A stretch of 64,000 nucleotides of DNA from G963667675 sp965197565 (GTDB lineage Bacteria; Chloroflexota; Dehalococcoidia; Lucifugimonadales; UBA3495): the NCBI GenBank assembly GCA_965197565.1, contig CBDANK010000004.1, positions 496,001 through 560,000 of the forward strand. The letters run 5' to 3'. Numbering within the stretch: the first letter of the stretch is position 1; the number at the start of each line of letters is the position of its first letter. The notes under the pieces are model-generated. The model did no database searches and was not told where the DNA came from. It saw only the letters and a list, made by a program, of their open reading frames with translations. Positions 51,322 to 60,061 of the stretch are shown piece by piece. The translations under genes were made by a program, and so were the position numbers.

Positions 51322-51615
51322 TTATGCGTTTTCAACCCGCAACCTTAGCTTCAATGCGCGGATGATCTTGAGCACGGTGCTGAAGGACGGGTTGCCGTTC
51401 TCGGATAATGCTTTGTATATGTTCCCCCGGTTCAACCCGGCGTCGCGGGCCAAGCCGCTTATGCTCTGCGCCCGGGCGATGTCGTTCAGGGCGGCGCGGA
51501 TAATACTTCCGTCGCCTGGGTCTTCGTCTATACAAGCTTCCAAGTACATGGCGGTGTCTTCCGGGTGATGCACCAACTCCTCGGCGGCATCCCAACGCGC
51601 AAATGTTTCACTCAT
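51322..51615 (-). CDS. HTH antitoxin of a HigBA-like (HI1419/HI1420-type) pair
   Basis: 97 aa. HHPEDTAMYLEACIDEDPGD at the start, then the helix-turn-helix SISGLARDAGLNRGNIYKAL and NGNPSFSTVLKIIRAL. This matches the TIGR02684 addiction-module antidote type. Overlaps the toxin gene by eight bases. Confidence 0.87.
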   Translation of the reverse strand: MSETFARWDAAEELVHHPEDTAMYLEACIDEDPGDGSIIRAALNDIARAQSISGLARDAGLNRGNIYKALSENGNPSFSTVLKIIRALKLRLRVENA

Positions 51616-51919
51616 TGCTTGTTCCCCTCCATGCGGTCGCTATCTGTTTGGCTCGTTCAATGTCAGGTTCTTGGCTATCTTTGTCTCCGCCGCACAGTAG
51701 AACGATGACGTGAGCGCCGTCGCGGATATAGTAGACTCGGTATCCTGGCCCGAAGTGGAAGCGCATTTCGGATATACCTTGGACGACCGGGTGGGCGTCT
51801 CCAAGGTTTCCGGTAGTCTCCACCCGGCGAAGGCGAGCGTTAATTCGTGCGCGGGCTTGACGGTCTCCCAATCCTCGCAGCCACTCTATGAACGTCTGGC
51901 TTCTTACTACCGTCAACAT
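51608..51919 (-). CDS. RelE/ParE-type toxin of a HigBA-like pair
   Basis: 103 aa. FIEWLRGLGDRQARARINAR, RRVETTGNLGDAHPVVQGIS, EMRFHFGPGYRVYYI and LCGGDKDSQEPDIERAKQIA: the TIGR02683 (HI1419-like) pattern. Probable ribosome-dependent mRNA interferase. Toxin-first order, as in higBA. Confidence 0.88.
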   Translation of the reverse strand: MLTVVRSQTFIEWLRGLGDRQARARINARLRRVETTGNLGDAHPVVQGISEMRFHFGPGYRVYYIRDGAHVIVLLCGGDKDSQEPDIERAKQIATAWRGTSNE

Positions 51920-51976
51920 GCCTAGTTGTACGCTATGGCATACAGCATGTCAAGCACACCGGTCCCAGAGACCACT

Positions 51977-52006
51977 AAAGGCCCCTGGATGATTCCAGGG
52001 GCCTTT
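51977..52006. terminator. Bidirectional intrinsic terminator
   Basis: AAAGGCCCCTGGA / TCCAGGGGCCTTTT with loop TGAT: 13-bp stem, T run on the plus strand and CCTTTAG on the minus strand. It lies 49 bases beyond the stop of the minus-strand gene at 52055, its likely target. Confidence 0.82.
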
Positions 52007-52054
52007 TACTTGGTTGTATGAGCCAACCCCAGGGCACCGCCTTTCCCGGCTGTT

Positions 52055-52801
52055 CTAACCCGCAAGAAAGCTTTGGGCATGGCTGGGGTCGTCGCCGTAG
52101 GACCGGCGGCCCGACACGATGTCATCGGCGACGTGGGCGATGATGTCGGAGGCGGTCTCGGGTTCCAGTTTGCCCATGTTTATGATGGTGTGATAAAGAC
52201 TCGGGTCGTTTGGGTGCACCTGGAAGAACTTGCGGTAGTGCTCCACATGGGCCTGCTCCAACTCCTCCACCATTACCTCCGCTTCCTCGCGGTCGAGGAG
52301 TTCCCGCTGCATCAATATCAGCACCCGGACCTCCGGAGGCGCAATTAAGCCCACGTGAAAGACGCCTGGGCTATCTGCCAGAATCATATTGGCGGCTCTT
52401 CCGACGATTACCACATCGCCCTTTTGGTACAAGTCATTGACCACCTTGGTGGTTGCTTCGATGTAGTCTTTGTCATCTACCTTGGCGGACTTCACGGACG
52501 GGTCGCCCCCCAGTGACGCGTATGCCTCCGGGGGTAAGGTCATCAACGCTCCGCCGGCGTACATCTCGCCGCTGATCGCAGACCGTTCCAGCATGGTTTG
52601 TAGGAATTGGACCAAGCGGTCTCTGAAGCGCAAGATCCGTTGCTCTTTGTCAATCAACACGCTAACCGGCGCCTCTAGCAATTTGGCTGCTTCGGTCAAG
52701 ACCAGCCGGTCTACGAAATCTATATGCAACTTTTTAGCCACCATCTGTCCCACAGGAATCGGTCCGCAGCCGATGGGGCCGTTAATAGTAATTACAGGCA
52801 T
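52055..52801 (-). CDS. Cytidylate-kinase-like family protein
   Basis: 248 aa P-loop-type kinase of the cytidylate kinase-2 family. Begins MPVITINGPIGCGPIPVGQM, where the Walker A GxxGxGK(S/T) is altered (GPIGCGPIPVG: no Lys-Ser). GDVVIVGRAANMIL and VRVLILMQRELLDREEAEVM (LID-like) follow. Loss of the P-loop lysine suggests changed activity. ATG 52801 follows AAGGAGGG. Confidence 0.8.
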   Translation of the reverse strand: MPVITINGPIGCGPIPVGQMVAKKLHIDFVDRLVLTEAAKLLEAPVSVLIDKEQRILRFRDRLVQFLQTMLERSAISGEMYAGGALMTLPPEAYASLGGDPSVKSAKVDDKDYIEATTKVVNDLYQKGDVVIVGRAANMILADSPGVFHVGLIAPPEVRVLILMQRELLDREEAEVMVEELEQAHVEHYRKFFQVHPNDPSLYHTIINMGKLEPETASDIIAHVADDIVSGRRSYGDDPSHAQSFLAG

Positions 52802-52822
52802 AGGGCCCTCCTTTTGCAAGTA

Positions 52823-52851
52823 AGGTTATGTAGATTTTCTTAGGCTGTCAA
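52823..52851 (-). promoter_or_regulatory. Possible promoter of the cytidylate-kinase-like gene
   Basis: On the minus strand TTGACA (52851-52846) and TAACCT (52828-52823) with 17 bases between. The -35 is perfect and the -10 is weak. The start would be about 15 bases before the Shine-Dalgarno site. The remainder of the gap to 53087 shows nothing further. Confidence 0.4.
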
Positions 52852-53086
52852 TATTGTGTTATGTTTCACGTGATTATTGGCCGCTATGGCTTCATTACTG
52901 CGTTTCGGAATGACCTGGTTGGGAGCCATGCGCAAGGTCTTTCTGCCAGGTTGGGTTTAGATGCAATCGCTCTGCGAGGTGTGGGCGGGCTGGCTAGGCA
53001 TTCCTAGCCACTCTGCTAAAATAAGGCTGGGACACCCGTCAACAACTATTACCCAACCATTACCATTGAAGAAGGTCTCTATTTGA

Positions 53087-53704
53087 ATGGCTAGCTGGTT
53101 GATCGTGCGCCACGGGGAAACTGAGTGGAATGCCGGCGGTCGCATCCAGGGCCATACCGACGTTGGTCTATCGGATAGAGGGGCGCGCCAATCGCGATTG
53201 GTAGCCGGGCGGCTGGCCGAGGTCGCCATAGACTTCGCCTACTCCAGCGACTTGCGGCGCAGTGCCGAAACCGCCCGCGAGATCCTGGGACGGCGTAGGG
53301 TGCATCTGCAAACCACGCCCCGGCTGCGGGAGTACCACAAAGGAGTGTTTGAGGGCCTCACCGCCGACGAGACCAAGCGCCGCTACCCGGAGTTGTACGC
53401 CGCATCACTGGTCAAAGACTTGGACTTCGCTCCCCCTGGAGGAGAGAGTACCCGCCAGATCAGCGCCCGTATCGCTTCCTTTGTGGCCGATGTCAGGGAC
53501 CGTCACGCCGATGATAACGTCCTGATCGTGGGACACGGCGGCACGCTGCGCGCGGTCTTTGTAGCCTTGATGGAACTGCCCCTTGCCGCCAACTGGCGGT
53601 TCTTCCTGGATAACTGCGGCCTATCCGTGGTTGATGTCTATCCGGACAATTCCGTCCTGCGTCTATACAACGACACCTCTCACTTGGACGGTCTGGGACC
53701 TTGA
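53087..53704 (+). CDS. cobC: Histidine phosphatase, probable alpha-ribazole phosphatase
   Basis: 205 aa. WLIVRHGETEWNAGGRIQGH with the RHG catalytic His, YSSDLRRSAETAREI, and VGHGGTLRAVF with the second His. General phosphoglycerate-mutase-like family; the position 48 bases before cobQ suggests CobC, which dephosphorylates alpha-ribazole phosphate in cobalamin assembly. The gene symbol rests on context. Confidence 0.78.
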   Translation: MASWLIVRHGETEWNAGGRIQGHTDVGLSDRGARQSRLVAGRLAEVAIDFAYSSDLRRSAETAREILGRRRVHLQTTPRLREYHKGVFEGLTADETKRRYPELYAASLVKDLDFAPPGGESTRQISARIASFVADVRDRHADDNVLIVGHGGTLRAVFVALMELPLAANWRFFLDNCGLSVVDVYPDNSVLRLYNDTSHLDGLGP

Positions 53705-53752
53705 TTCTTTTTCCTGATTGTTTGCCGCCGTAGGACCGGAAGGGAACACCGT

Positions 53753-55309
53753 ATGACCGGCAAGATACTAATGGTCCAAGGCACGGCCTCTCACGTGGGG
53801 AAGAGCGTGTTGGTGTCGGCCCTCTGCCGAATTTTCCGCCAGGACGGGTTCCGGGTGGCTCCTTTCAAGGCCCAGAACATGTCCAACAACTCCTACGTGA
53901 CAACCGGGGGCGGCGAAATCGGCCGGGCCCAAGCGGTGCAGGCCGAGGCAGCCGGGGTGGAAGCTCGGGTGGAGATGAACCCTGTCCTGCTGAAACCCGA
54001 GGCCGACCAGCGCTCTCAAGTGGTGCTGTTGGGGAAGCCGTTGCTCTCCGCCCACACCCGTGACTACTTCGGATTAAAGGCGCAACTCTGGGAGTCGGTC
54101 CGGGCTTCGCTGGACACCCTGCGAAATGAGTATGACGTGGTGGTTGTGGAGGGAGCGGGCAGCCCTGCCGAAATCAATCTGAAGGCTACGGAAATCGTTA
54201 ATATGCGGGTGGCCCGCTACGCCGGCGCCCCGGTGCTTTTGTGCGCCGACATCGACCGGGGCGGAGCCTTCGCCGCCGTTGTCGGCACCCTGGAGCTGTT
54301 GGAGCCTGATGAGCGGGCCCTAGTCAAAGGGGTGGTCATCAACAAGTTCCGAGGCGATTCCAGCCTGCTGACCGGCGGATTGACCTGGTTGGAAGAGCGC
54401 ACCGGCATTCCGGTGCTGGGGGTGGTGCACCATTTCAGGGACATCCACATCCCCGAAGAAGACTCGGTCGCCTTGGACCTGCCGCCGCCTTTGCCCAACA
54501 GCGCCGTCTTGGACATCGCGGTGGTCCAAGCGCCCCACATCTCCAACTTCGACGATTTCGACCCTCTAGGCCGGGAAAATGGAGTGGCCTTGCGCTACGT
54601 GGACTCGCCGGGGCAACTGGGCCGCCCCGACTTGGTCATTCTTCCTGGGAGCAAGACCACCATCCCCGATCTGGACTGGATGGAGCGGCGGGGGCTCTGT
54701 GACGCTGTAAAGGCTGCTCATCGGCGCGGTTCGGCGGTCATCGGAATCTGCGGTGGGTATCAGATGTTGGGGACCAAGATTTCCGACCCGGAAAACGTGG
54801 AATCCTCCCAGTCTGAAAAACCGGGCCTGGGCCTTTTGCCTTTGACCACAGTATTTGCCGGGTCCAAGGAAACCCATCGGATTCGAGGTAGAGTGCTTCA
54901 CGGCTCCGGTCTCTTGGCCGGGGCTGTGGGGCTGCCCATCCAGGGATATGAGATTCACATGGGGAGGAGCCGCGGCGATAGACTGACCGCCCCTTTCCGA
55001 ATTGAGGACCGGTCGGATGTTGCGGTAAATGAAAACACCGATTGCGACGGGGCCTTGGACGCTTCGGGCTGGGTCTTGGGCACCTACATCCACGGGCTGT
55101 TTCACAATGTTGGACTGCGCCGAGCGTTATTGAAGGCCCTGGCCCGGCGCAAGGGGGCGCACTTATCCTTGGCTCCTGAGGGACTGGCCCTGGACCAAGA
55201 GTACGATAAGCTTGCCGACTGGGTGCGAAGCAGCTTGAAAATGGACCTGGTGTACCGTATGGCCGGCTTGGACCGCGACTACGACAACGCGGCTACGGCA
55301 GCTAAATGA
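53753..55309 (+). CDS. cobQ: Cobyric acid synthase
   Basis: 518 aa. N-terminal dethiobiotin-synthetase-like domain (MVQGTASHVGKSVLVSALCR, FKAQNMSNNSYVTTGGGEIG) and C-terminal class I glutaminase with Cys in VIGICGGYQMLG and His in YIHGLFHN. Amidates four side chains of adenosylcobyrinic diamide. Stop overlaps cobU (ATGA). Confidence 0.95.
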   Translation: MTGKILMVQGTASHVGKSVLVSALCRIFRQDGFRVAPFKAQNMSNNSYVTTGGGEIGRAQAVQAEAAGVEARVEMNPVLLKPEADQRSQVVLLGKPLLSAHTRDYFGLKAQLWESVRASLDTLRNEYDVVVVEGAGSPAEINLKATEIVNMRVARYAGAPVLLCADIDRGGAFAAVVGTLELLEPDERALVKGVVINKFRGDSSLLTGGLTWLEERTGIPVLGVVHHFRDIHIPEEDSVALDLPPPLPNSAVLDIAVVQAPHISNFDDFDPLGRENGVALRYVDSPGQLGRPDLVILPGSKTTIPDLDWMERRGLCDAVKAAHRRGSAVIGICGGYQMLGTKISDPENVESSQSEKPGLGLLPLTTVFAGSKETHRIRGRVLHGSGLLAGAVGLPIQGYEIHMGRSRGDRLTAPFRIEDRSDVAVNENTDCDGALDASGWVLGTYIHGLFHNVGLRRALLKALARRKGAHLSLAPEGLALDQEYDKLADWVRSSLKMDLVYRMAGLDRDYDNAATAAK

Positions 55310-55869
55310 CTCCCCGGCTGTGTTTGGTCCTTGGCGGCGTCCGTTCCGGGAAAAGCTCCTTTGCGGAGAAGTTGGCTGAAGATATGGGCGGGTCAACTCT
55401 CTATGTGGCCACCGGTGTGCCCACCGACCAGGAGATGGAACAGCGAATCCGCCGCCACCAAGAGTCCCGCCCAGCTCACTGGAAGACCCTGGAGGAACCC
55501 ATCAACCTAGCGGCGGGCATAGAAGCCGAGCTGGGCTCCGCAGCGGCTCCCAGCGCGGTTTTGGTCGACAGCCTGGACCTGTGGGTTGCCAACTGGCTCT
55601 TGAAGCTCCAGGGTGAGGAAGCCGCAGTGGTGGAGCGTTCCCTGGTCTGCGGAATAGACCGGCTGCTCGGCATGGTGCGCCGCACTTCAGCGGCTTATTT
55701 CCTGGTAAGCAGCGAGGTGGGGCTGAGCTTGGTGCCGCCGGAGCCGCTGGGACGGTGGTTCCAGGACTTATTGGGTCTGGTCAATCAGCGGGTAGCCGCC
55801 GCGGCCGACCGGGTCTATTTGGTGGTGAGCGGTATTCCGATACAGATTAAAGGTCCGAGCGGAGCTTGA
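55306..55869 (+). CDS. cobU: Adenosylcobinamide kinase/guanylyltransferase
   Basis: 187 aa. Walker A VLGGVRSGKSSFAEKLAED, YVATGVPTDQEMEQRIRRHQ and LVDSLDLWVANWL are the CobU motifs. Makes AdoCbi-GDP. Its TGA overlaps the TTG of the next gene (TTGA), so cobQ-cobU-kinase form one coupled operon. Confidence 0.94.
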   Translation: MTPRLCLVLGGVRSGKSSFAEKLAEDMGGSTLYVATGVPTDQEMEQRIRRHQESRPAHWKTLEEPINLAAGIEAELGSAAAPSAVLVDSLDLWVANWLLKLQGEEAAVVERSLVCGIDRLLGMVRRTSAAYFLVSSEVGLSLVPPEPLGRWFQDLLGLVNQRVAAAADRVYLVVSGIPIQIKGPSGA

Positions 55870-56813
55870 TCGACCATTCCGGCCAAAGACTGGAGCTAAC
55901 CGGGAGAAAGCCCGGCGCTTTCGTTGGGACTGCGACGGTGCGCGCCCCCGGCGCTTGCGGCGAGTTGGTGCAGGGGATGCTGAACGGCGTCCCTTTCCTG
56001 GTAACCTGCCCCATAGATTTTTTTGCTCGGGTCCAAGTGACTCTCTACAACGATGGGCCGGGCATAGAGGGGCCCATTGACTGCCCCAAAGCCCGCGCCG
56101 CTCTCCGGGCTACTTTGACGCATCTAGGCCGTAGCCACTTGGGCGCCAGACTGGCCATCCAAAACCCCATACCCAAGAGCAAGGGGATGGGGAGCAGCAG
56201 TGCCGACTTGGCCGCCACCATCGCCGCTACCGGTCTGGCCCTGGGGACCCGGCTTTCTCCGGAGAACATAGCGCGCATCGCTTTGTCGGTGGAGCCTTCC
56301 GACGGTGTCATGTTTCCCGGCATCGCCCTCTTGGACCATCGAGAAGGGCGTATTCTGGAACCCCTTGGCCCGCCGCCGCCTATGGAGATCGTCGCCCTGG
56401 ACTTCGGAGGTACTGTGGATACGCTGGAGTTCAACGCAGTGGACCGGCGTGACCAGTGGCAGGCCATTCAGCCGGAGGTGGATGAAGCACTGCTGCTGGT
56501 CAAGGCCGGAATTCAGGCTGGCGACCCTGAACGGGTGGGCCGCGGCGCTGCCATCAGTGCCCGGGCCAGCCTGCGGGTGTTGCCTAAACCAATGCTGCCG
56601 CCTGTGTTGGAGTTCGCTGAAGCCGTAGGCGCGGTGGGGGTCAACGTGGGCCATAGCGGCACAATTGTCGGGGTGTTGTTGGACGCCGGAAAGCGGCGGG
56701 GCAAATCGGTGTTTCGTTCGGCCAAGGAATCTTTTCCCCAGGCTGAAATGGTGCACCACTTCCGGCTCCTGGGGGGCGGGGTCCGGCAGGTCACGTCCGA
56801 GGCGGACGCTTAG
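55866..56813 (+). CDS. GHMP kinase, PduX-like (L-threonine kinase)
   Basis: 315 aa. RAPGACGELVQGMLNGVPFL at the N terminus and the GHMP phosphate loop PIPKSKGMGSSSADLAATIA. PduX makes L-threonine-phosphate, precursor of the cobalamin aminopropanol arm; the N-terminal GACGELVQG is characteristic. Coupling to cobU supports it. HSGTIVG near the C terminus is the third GHMP motif. Confidence 0.87.
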   Translation: MIDHSGQRLELTGRKPGAFVGTATVRAPGACGELVQGMLNGVPFLVTCPIDFFARVQVTLYNDGPGIEGPIDCPKARAALRATLTHLGRSHLGARLAIQNPIPKSKGMGSSSADLAATIAATGLALGTRLSPENIARIALSVEPSDGVMFPGIALLDHREGRILEPLGPPPPMEIVALDFGGTVDTLEFNAVDRRDQWQAIQPEVDEALLLVKAGIQAGDPERVGRGAAISARASLRVLPKPMLPPVLEFAEAVGAVGVNVGHSGTIVGVLLDAGKRRGKSVFRSAKESFPQAEMVHHFRLLGGGVRQVTSEADA

Positions 56814-56898
56814 GCCGGCCATGCCGGTCGTTGCCCGAAGAACCGATGGATAAGTCAAGCTGGAACCGGCTGCGCTGTTATTGGGGAGGTCCGTAGCT

Positions 56899-57990
56899 AT
56901 GACTCAGTACAATCTAGCGGTTATCCCTGGGGATGGGGTCGGCCCCGAGGTCGTGGCCGAAGGCATAAAGGTCTTGGACACCCTGGCCAAAAGCGGGGGA
57001 GACCTGAGCTTCAGTTACTCCGAATTTCCTTGGGGGTCGGATTATTACCGGGAAACCGAGCTTTTGATGCCCGAGGATGGGTTGGACCAACTCCGGTCCT
57101 GCGACGCGATTTTCTTCGGGGCGGTGGGCGACCCCCGGATACCGGACCATGTCACCTTGAACGGCTTGCTGCTGCCCATGCGTCGGGGGTTCGACCAAGG
57201 TGTCTGCATCCGTCCCGCCTACCTTCATCCTGGTGTAACCTCGCCTCTGGCCGGCAAGAAAGCCGGGGAAATCGATCTGGTGATCTTTCGGGAGAACACC
57301 GAGGGCGAATACGCGCCGGTGGGCGGCAGGCTATACCCCGGCACCGCCCACGAGACGGTGATGCAGACCAACGTGTTCACTCGACGGGGCACCGAGAGGA
57401 TTATCCGGGCCGCCTTTGAGTACTGCTTCCGGCGGAACAAAGCAAACAAGGTTACCTCGGTCACCAAGTCCAACGCTCAGTCCTTTGGCATGGTTTTCTG
57501 GGACGAGGTGTTCCAGCAAGTGGCCGCCGACCATCCTCAAGTCGAGACCGAGTCCCTGCTGGTCGACCGGGCTTGCATGGACCTGGTGCGTTGGCCCGAG
57601 AGCTTCGATGTCATAGTCGCTTCCAACCTATTTGCCGACATCTTGTCGGACATTGCGGCGGTGGTCACTGGGAGCATGGGGCTGGCGCCCAGTGCCAACA
57701 TCAATCCCGGAGGGGTCTACCCCTCGATGTTCGAGCCGGTCCACGGGGCGGCCTTCGACATCGCCGGCAAGGGCATTGCCAATCCCTTGGCCGCTATCTC
57801 AGCGGTGTCCATGATGCTTGACCATTTGGGCGAGCGCGATGCGGCGAAAGGGGTGGACTCGGCGGTGGCTCAGTGCTTGAAAGAGCGGCGGGTTATGACC
57901 CCGGACTTGGGCGGGAGTGCTTCCACTTCTCAGGTGGGCGACGAGGTGGTGAGGCTGCTGACCTCTACCTTCCTCCCAGCACCACCTTAA
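56899..57990 (+). CDS. Isocitrate/isopropylmalate-family dehydrogenase, tartrate-dehydrogenase-like
   Basis: 363 aa. NLAVIPGDGVGPEVVAEGIK, AIFFGAVGDPRIPDHVTLNG, IFRENTEGEYAPVGGRLY (isocitrate-like ENTEGEY) and ADILSDIAAVVTGSMGLAPS. Lacks the leuB-type ELTGGxY; closer to tartrate/D-malate dehydrogenases. Substrate uncertain. ATG 56899 follows GGGGAGG. Lies after the cobalamin genes but no functional link is clear. Confidence 0.87.
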   Translation: MTQYNLAVIPGDGVGPEVVAEGIKVLDTLAKSGGDLSFSYSEFPWGSDYYRETELLMPEDGLDQLRSCDAIFFGAVGDPRIPDHVTLNGLLLPMRRGFDQGVCIRPAYLHPGVTSPLAGKKAGEIDLVIFRENTEGEYAPVGGRLYPGTAHETVMQTNVFTRRGTERIIRAAFEYCFRRNKANKVTSVTKSNAQSFGMVFWDEVFQQVAADHPQVETESLLVDRACMDLVRWPESFDVIVASNLFADILSDIAAVVTGSMGLAPSANINPGGVYPSMFEPVHGAAFDIAGKGIANPLAAISAVSMMLDHLGERDAAKGVDSAVAQCLKERRVMTPDLGGSASTSQVGDEVVRLLTSTFLPAPP

Positions 57991-58579
57991 CTATTCGCTT
58001 TTCCAGGGCCAGGCCCAACTGAGCGGCCAGTTTCAACCGTTGGTGGTCCCCAATGGTCCCCACATAGGCCACGCCCAGAATCCGGCCCACCCGGAAATCT
58101 ATGACCGTTGAGGATACCAGGCCGGCAGGACCGCCCTGAAGCACCTTTAACGCTACGGCCTCATCGAAAAAGCTGGTAGGCTGGAGACGATCGACCGAAA
58201 CTAGCTGGTGCCCTTCCCCGATTCCTTCTCCCACGTGGTCTTCGAAATCTTTTAGAAATATGTCGTGCATCCATCCGGCTACCGAATCCGGAGTGTCGAA
58301 CAAATGGGCCACGGTGGCGGCTAAAAAGTCGAACCCGTCCGGGTCCTGCAAGGACGGTCTGAGTCCAAATTCCTTCACAAATCCAGTGACCCGCCCCGCC
58401 CCGCGGAACCGCTCCGCGCTGCTGTTGGCGAACCCGTACTCCGCCATGGCCTGATTGTCCAATAGGCTGTGACGGACCACTTGGTGCCTTTGCAATTCCG
58501 GCGGCAACTCCGCATGGTCCAGCACCATGAACTCCAGGTCGGACTCAGTGACGCTGTATGTAGCCCGGTCCAACTGCAT
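57965..58579 (-). CDS. Conserved-looking hypothetical protein
   Basis: 204 aa, not recognised. No signal or membrane segment. Visible: FGLRPSLQDPDGFDFLAATV, HDIFLKDFEDHVGEGIGEGH, VSSTVIDFRVGRILGVAYVG and LGLALEKRIVKVVLG. The pattern recalls a PATAN/PsbP-like or uptake-linked soluble domain, but this is weak. Its 3' end overlaps the dehydrogenase by 26 bases, tail to tail. Confidence 0.65.
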   Translation of the reverse strand: MQLDRATYSVTESDLEFMVLDHAELPPELQRHQVVRHSLLDNQAMAEYGFANSSAERFRGAGRVTGFVKEFGLRPSLQDPDGFDFLAATVAHLFDTPDSVAGWMHDIFLKDFEDHVGEGIGEGHQLVSVDRLQPTSFFDEAVALKVLQGGPAGLVSSTVIDFRVGRILGVAYVGTIGDHQRLKLAAQLGLALEKRIVKVVLGGR

Positions 58580-59126
58580 TGCCGGTGCAACAGCCTCCTT
58601 TTAGTCTCTCACCGCTTCCGGATTCAGCCACATGCCGTGGGCCGATCCTGCCGGCCTTACCATGGTTAATTGAATTTTTCGGCCAATTGCTCTGATTGTC
58701 AAGGGGCTGGCGCCCTGGCGCAGGGCCTTTCTATTCTCCCTCTCCCTGGTCAAGGGGCTGAAACCCAGGGCATGTACAAAGTCGCGGAAAGGTGGCTGTG
58801 TAGCTTCCCGGCCCCTGTCGGGCGCGAAAAATCCCCCTTAATCCCCCTTTACGAAAGGGGGAGACAGGTGGAAACCCTATGCAAGGGGGAGACAAACGAA
58901 GCCCTTATGCAAGCAGGAGACAAACGAAGCCCCTATGCAAGCAGGAGACAAGAGAAGCCCTTATGCAAGCAGGAGACAGGTGAAAACCCTATGCAAGCAG
59001 GAGACAAGAGAAGCCCCTATGCAAGCAGGAGACAAACGAAGCCCCCCTTTCGTAAAGGCGATTATATCTCTGTGTCCACTAAGGCTCTGTGAAGAATTAC
59101 GGCAATCGTGGTACACAGCTAGTTTT
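58580..59126. other. Gap of about 550 bases with tandem repeat
   Basis: No gene is credible. The 28-bp array listed next fills the centre. To its left are CCCCTTTACGAAAGGGG (58844-58860), a hairpin, and to its right CCCCCCTTTCGTAAAGG (59042-59058), the same words in inverse form. Confidence 0.65.
58860..59046. repeat. 28-bp tandem repeat, about 6.7 copies
   Basis: Units start at 58860, 58888, 58916, 58944, 58972, 59000 and 59028 (partial). Each has the form GGAGACA..., then GAAGCCC.TATGCAAGCA. Variation is confined to a 3-5 base block after GGAGACA (AACG, AGAG, GGTG) and one base in CCC(C/T)TATG. Twenty-eight is not divisible by three, so it is not a coding repeat, and units abut without spacers, so it is not CRISPR. 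Confidence 0.88.
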
Positions 59127-59369
59127 TCACCGGAACTTGTAGGGGTTATGGAGAGGTGGCAGGATGAAGGGGGAGCAGTTATCGGTGGTGATGATATGGA
59201 GGCAGGTGAAACAGAGGCTTCTTTCGTGGTATTCGCCAGTCCAGACCTTGCTTTCGGTAGCTTTGGTGAAGCTGGGGCAGTTGGAGCAGAGGTGAAATGT
59301 GGGGAGTATTTCGGGGCCGGTGACGGGGATATATCGGGCTACGAGTCTGCGGCGCGGTCGTGGTGGCAT
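59127..59369 (-). CDS. Small cysteine-motif protein, tentative
   Basis: 80 aa with FHLCSNCPSFTKA and SLCFTCLHI: a CxxCP...CxxC pair like that of the 60412-60651 protein (HECNNCPYY ... SCDEC). The shared layout is the main support for coding; an N-terminal basic part (MPPRPRRRLVARY) may be over-extended. Possibly a small zinc protein of the accessory region. Confidence 0.4.
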   Translation of the reverse strand: MPPRPRRRLVARYIPVTGPEILPTFHLCSNCPSFTKATESKVWTGEYHERSLCFTCLHIITTDNCSPFILPPLHNPYKFR

Positions 59370-59395
59370 TGGGCGGCTCCTGGCTGGTGCGGTTG

Positions 59396-59593
59396 TCAGC
59401 GTTTGAGGAAGGTGTATATGTATACACCTGTTCCGACGATGGACGCGAATACGACAGTGCGGCAGATGTAGATGAGTAAGGTCAGAGACTCATATCGGTC
59501 GTTAGACAAGGGTTCAAAGCCGAACCAATTGGTGATAGCGATTAGCCAGCAGGCTGCGATAATGAGGATAATTAGGGTGGTAGATTCTTTCAT
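59396..59593 (-). CDS. Small membrane protein, 65 aa
   Basis: Two predicted membrane segments: LIILIIAACWLIAITNW and TLLIYICRTVVFASIVGTG, with a basic end (TFLKR). No clear Shine-Dalgarno site. Upstream in the same direction as the cysteine-motif gene at 59127. Function unknown. Confidence 0.45.
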   Translation of the reverse strand: MKESTTLIILIIAACWLIAITNWFGFEPLSNDRYESLTLLIYICRTVVFASIVGTGVYIYTFLKR

Positions 59594-59623
59594 AGAACGA
59601 TTATATCAGTGAGGTGGGGCGGT

Positions 59624-60040
59624 ATGACTCAGGAGAGGCTAGATGTGACAGCAAAAGCATTTGATGTGAAGCATATGGAGCGCGACATTCTTGAGGCGGT
59701 ATATAACCTAGGTTGGATTTTGGGTCCAGATTCTCTGGCATCGCAATCTCTTATTGAGAAGTATGGTGAAGATGACGCTGTCCAACAGCAGGTAACGGTT
59801 GTTATGAATTGGTTGGTTGAAGAACGCTATCTTTTCCCGTTTTATGACGCAAACACAGGCAAGGTTTCAAGCAACAGTGCGCGAGGGATAACGCCAAAGG
59901 GGTATCGTAGGCTACGGGAGTTACAACATCCGATTCGCACTTGGGTCGGTGTGAATTGGTTTGCAGTAACAGTGGCCGTTATAACAGCAACCATCGGGAT
60001 TGCTTCGATGGTTGTAAATCTAATCATCAACTCGGACTAA
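59624..60040 (+). CDS. Winged-helix-like protein with C-terminal membrane anchor
   Basis: 138 aa. Residues 15-85 look like a wHTH: VKHMERDILEAVYNLGWILG, VVMNWLVEERYLFPF and ARGITPKGYRRLREL, followed by WFAVTVAVITATIGIASMVV as one membrane segment. A membrane-tethered DNA-binding protein is unusual. ATG 59624 follows GAGGTGGGG. Lower GC than the core genome. Confidence 0.6.
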   Translation: MTQERLDVTAKAFDVKHMERDILEAVYNLGWILGPDSLASQSLIEKYGEDDAVQQQVTVVMNWLVEERYLFPFYDANTGKVSSNSARGITPKGYRRLRELQHPIRTWVGVNWFAVTVAVITATIGIASMVVNLIINSD

Positions 60041-60061
60041 TTGGGTAGGGGGTAGGGCGGA

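Noticed and set aside
52852..53086. Cobalamin riboswitch ahead of the cob genes
   Set aside because: No B12-box-like conserved core could be found in the gap.
58860..59046. Possible CRISPR array
   Set aside because: Units abut every 28 bases with no unique spacers, and no cas gene is in the window.
58670..59471. Open frames running through the tandem repeat
   Set aside because: The 28-bp period shifts the frame each unit; the frames are open only because the repeat lacks stops. No ribosome site.
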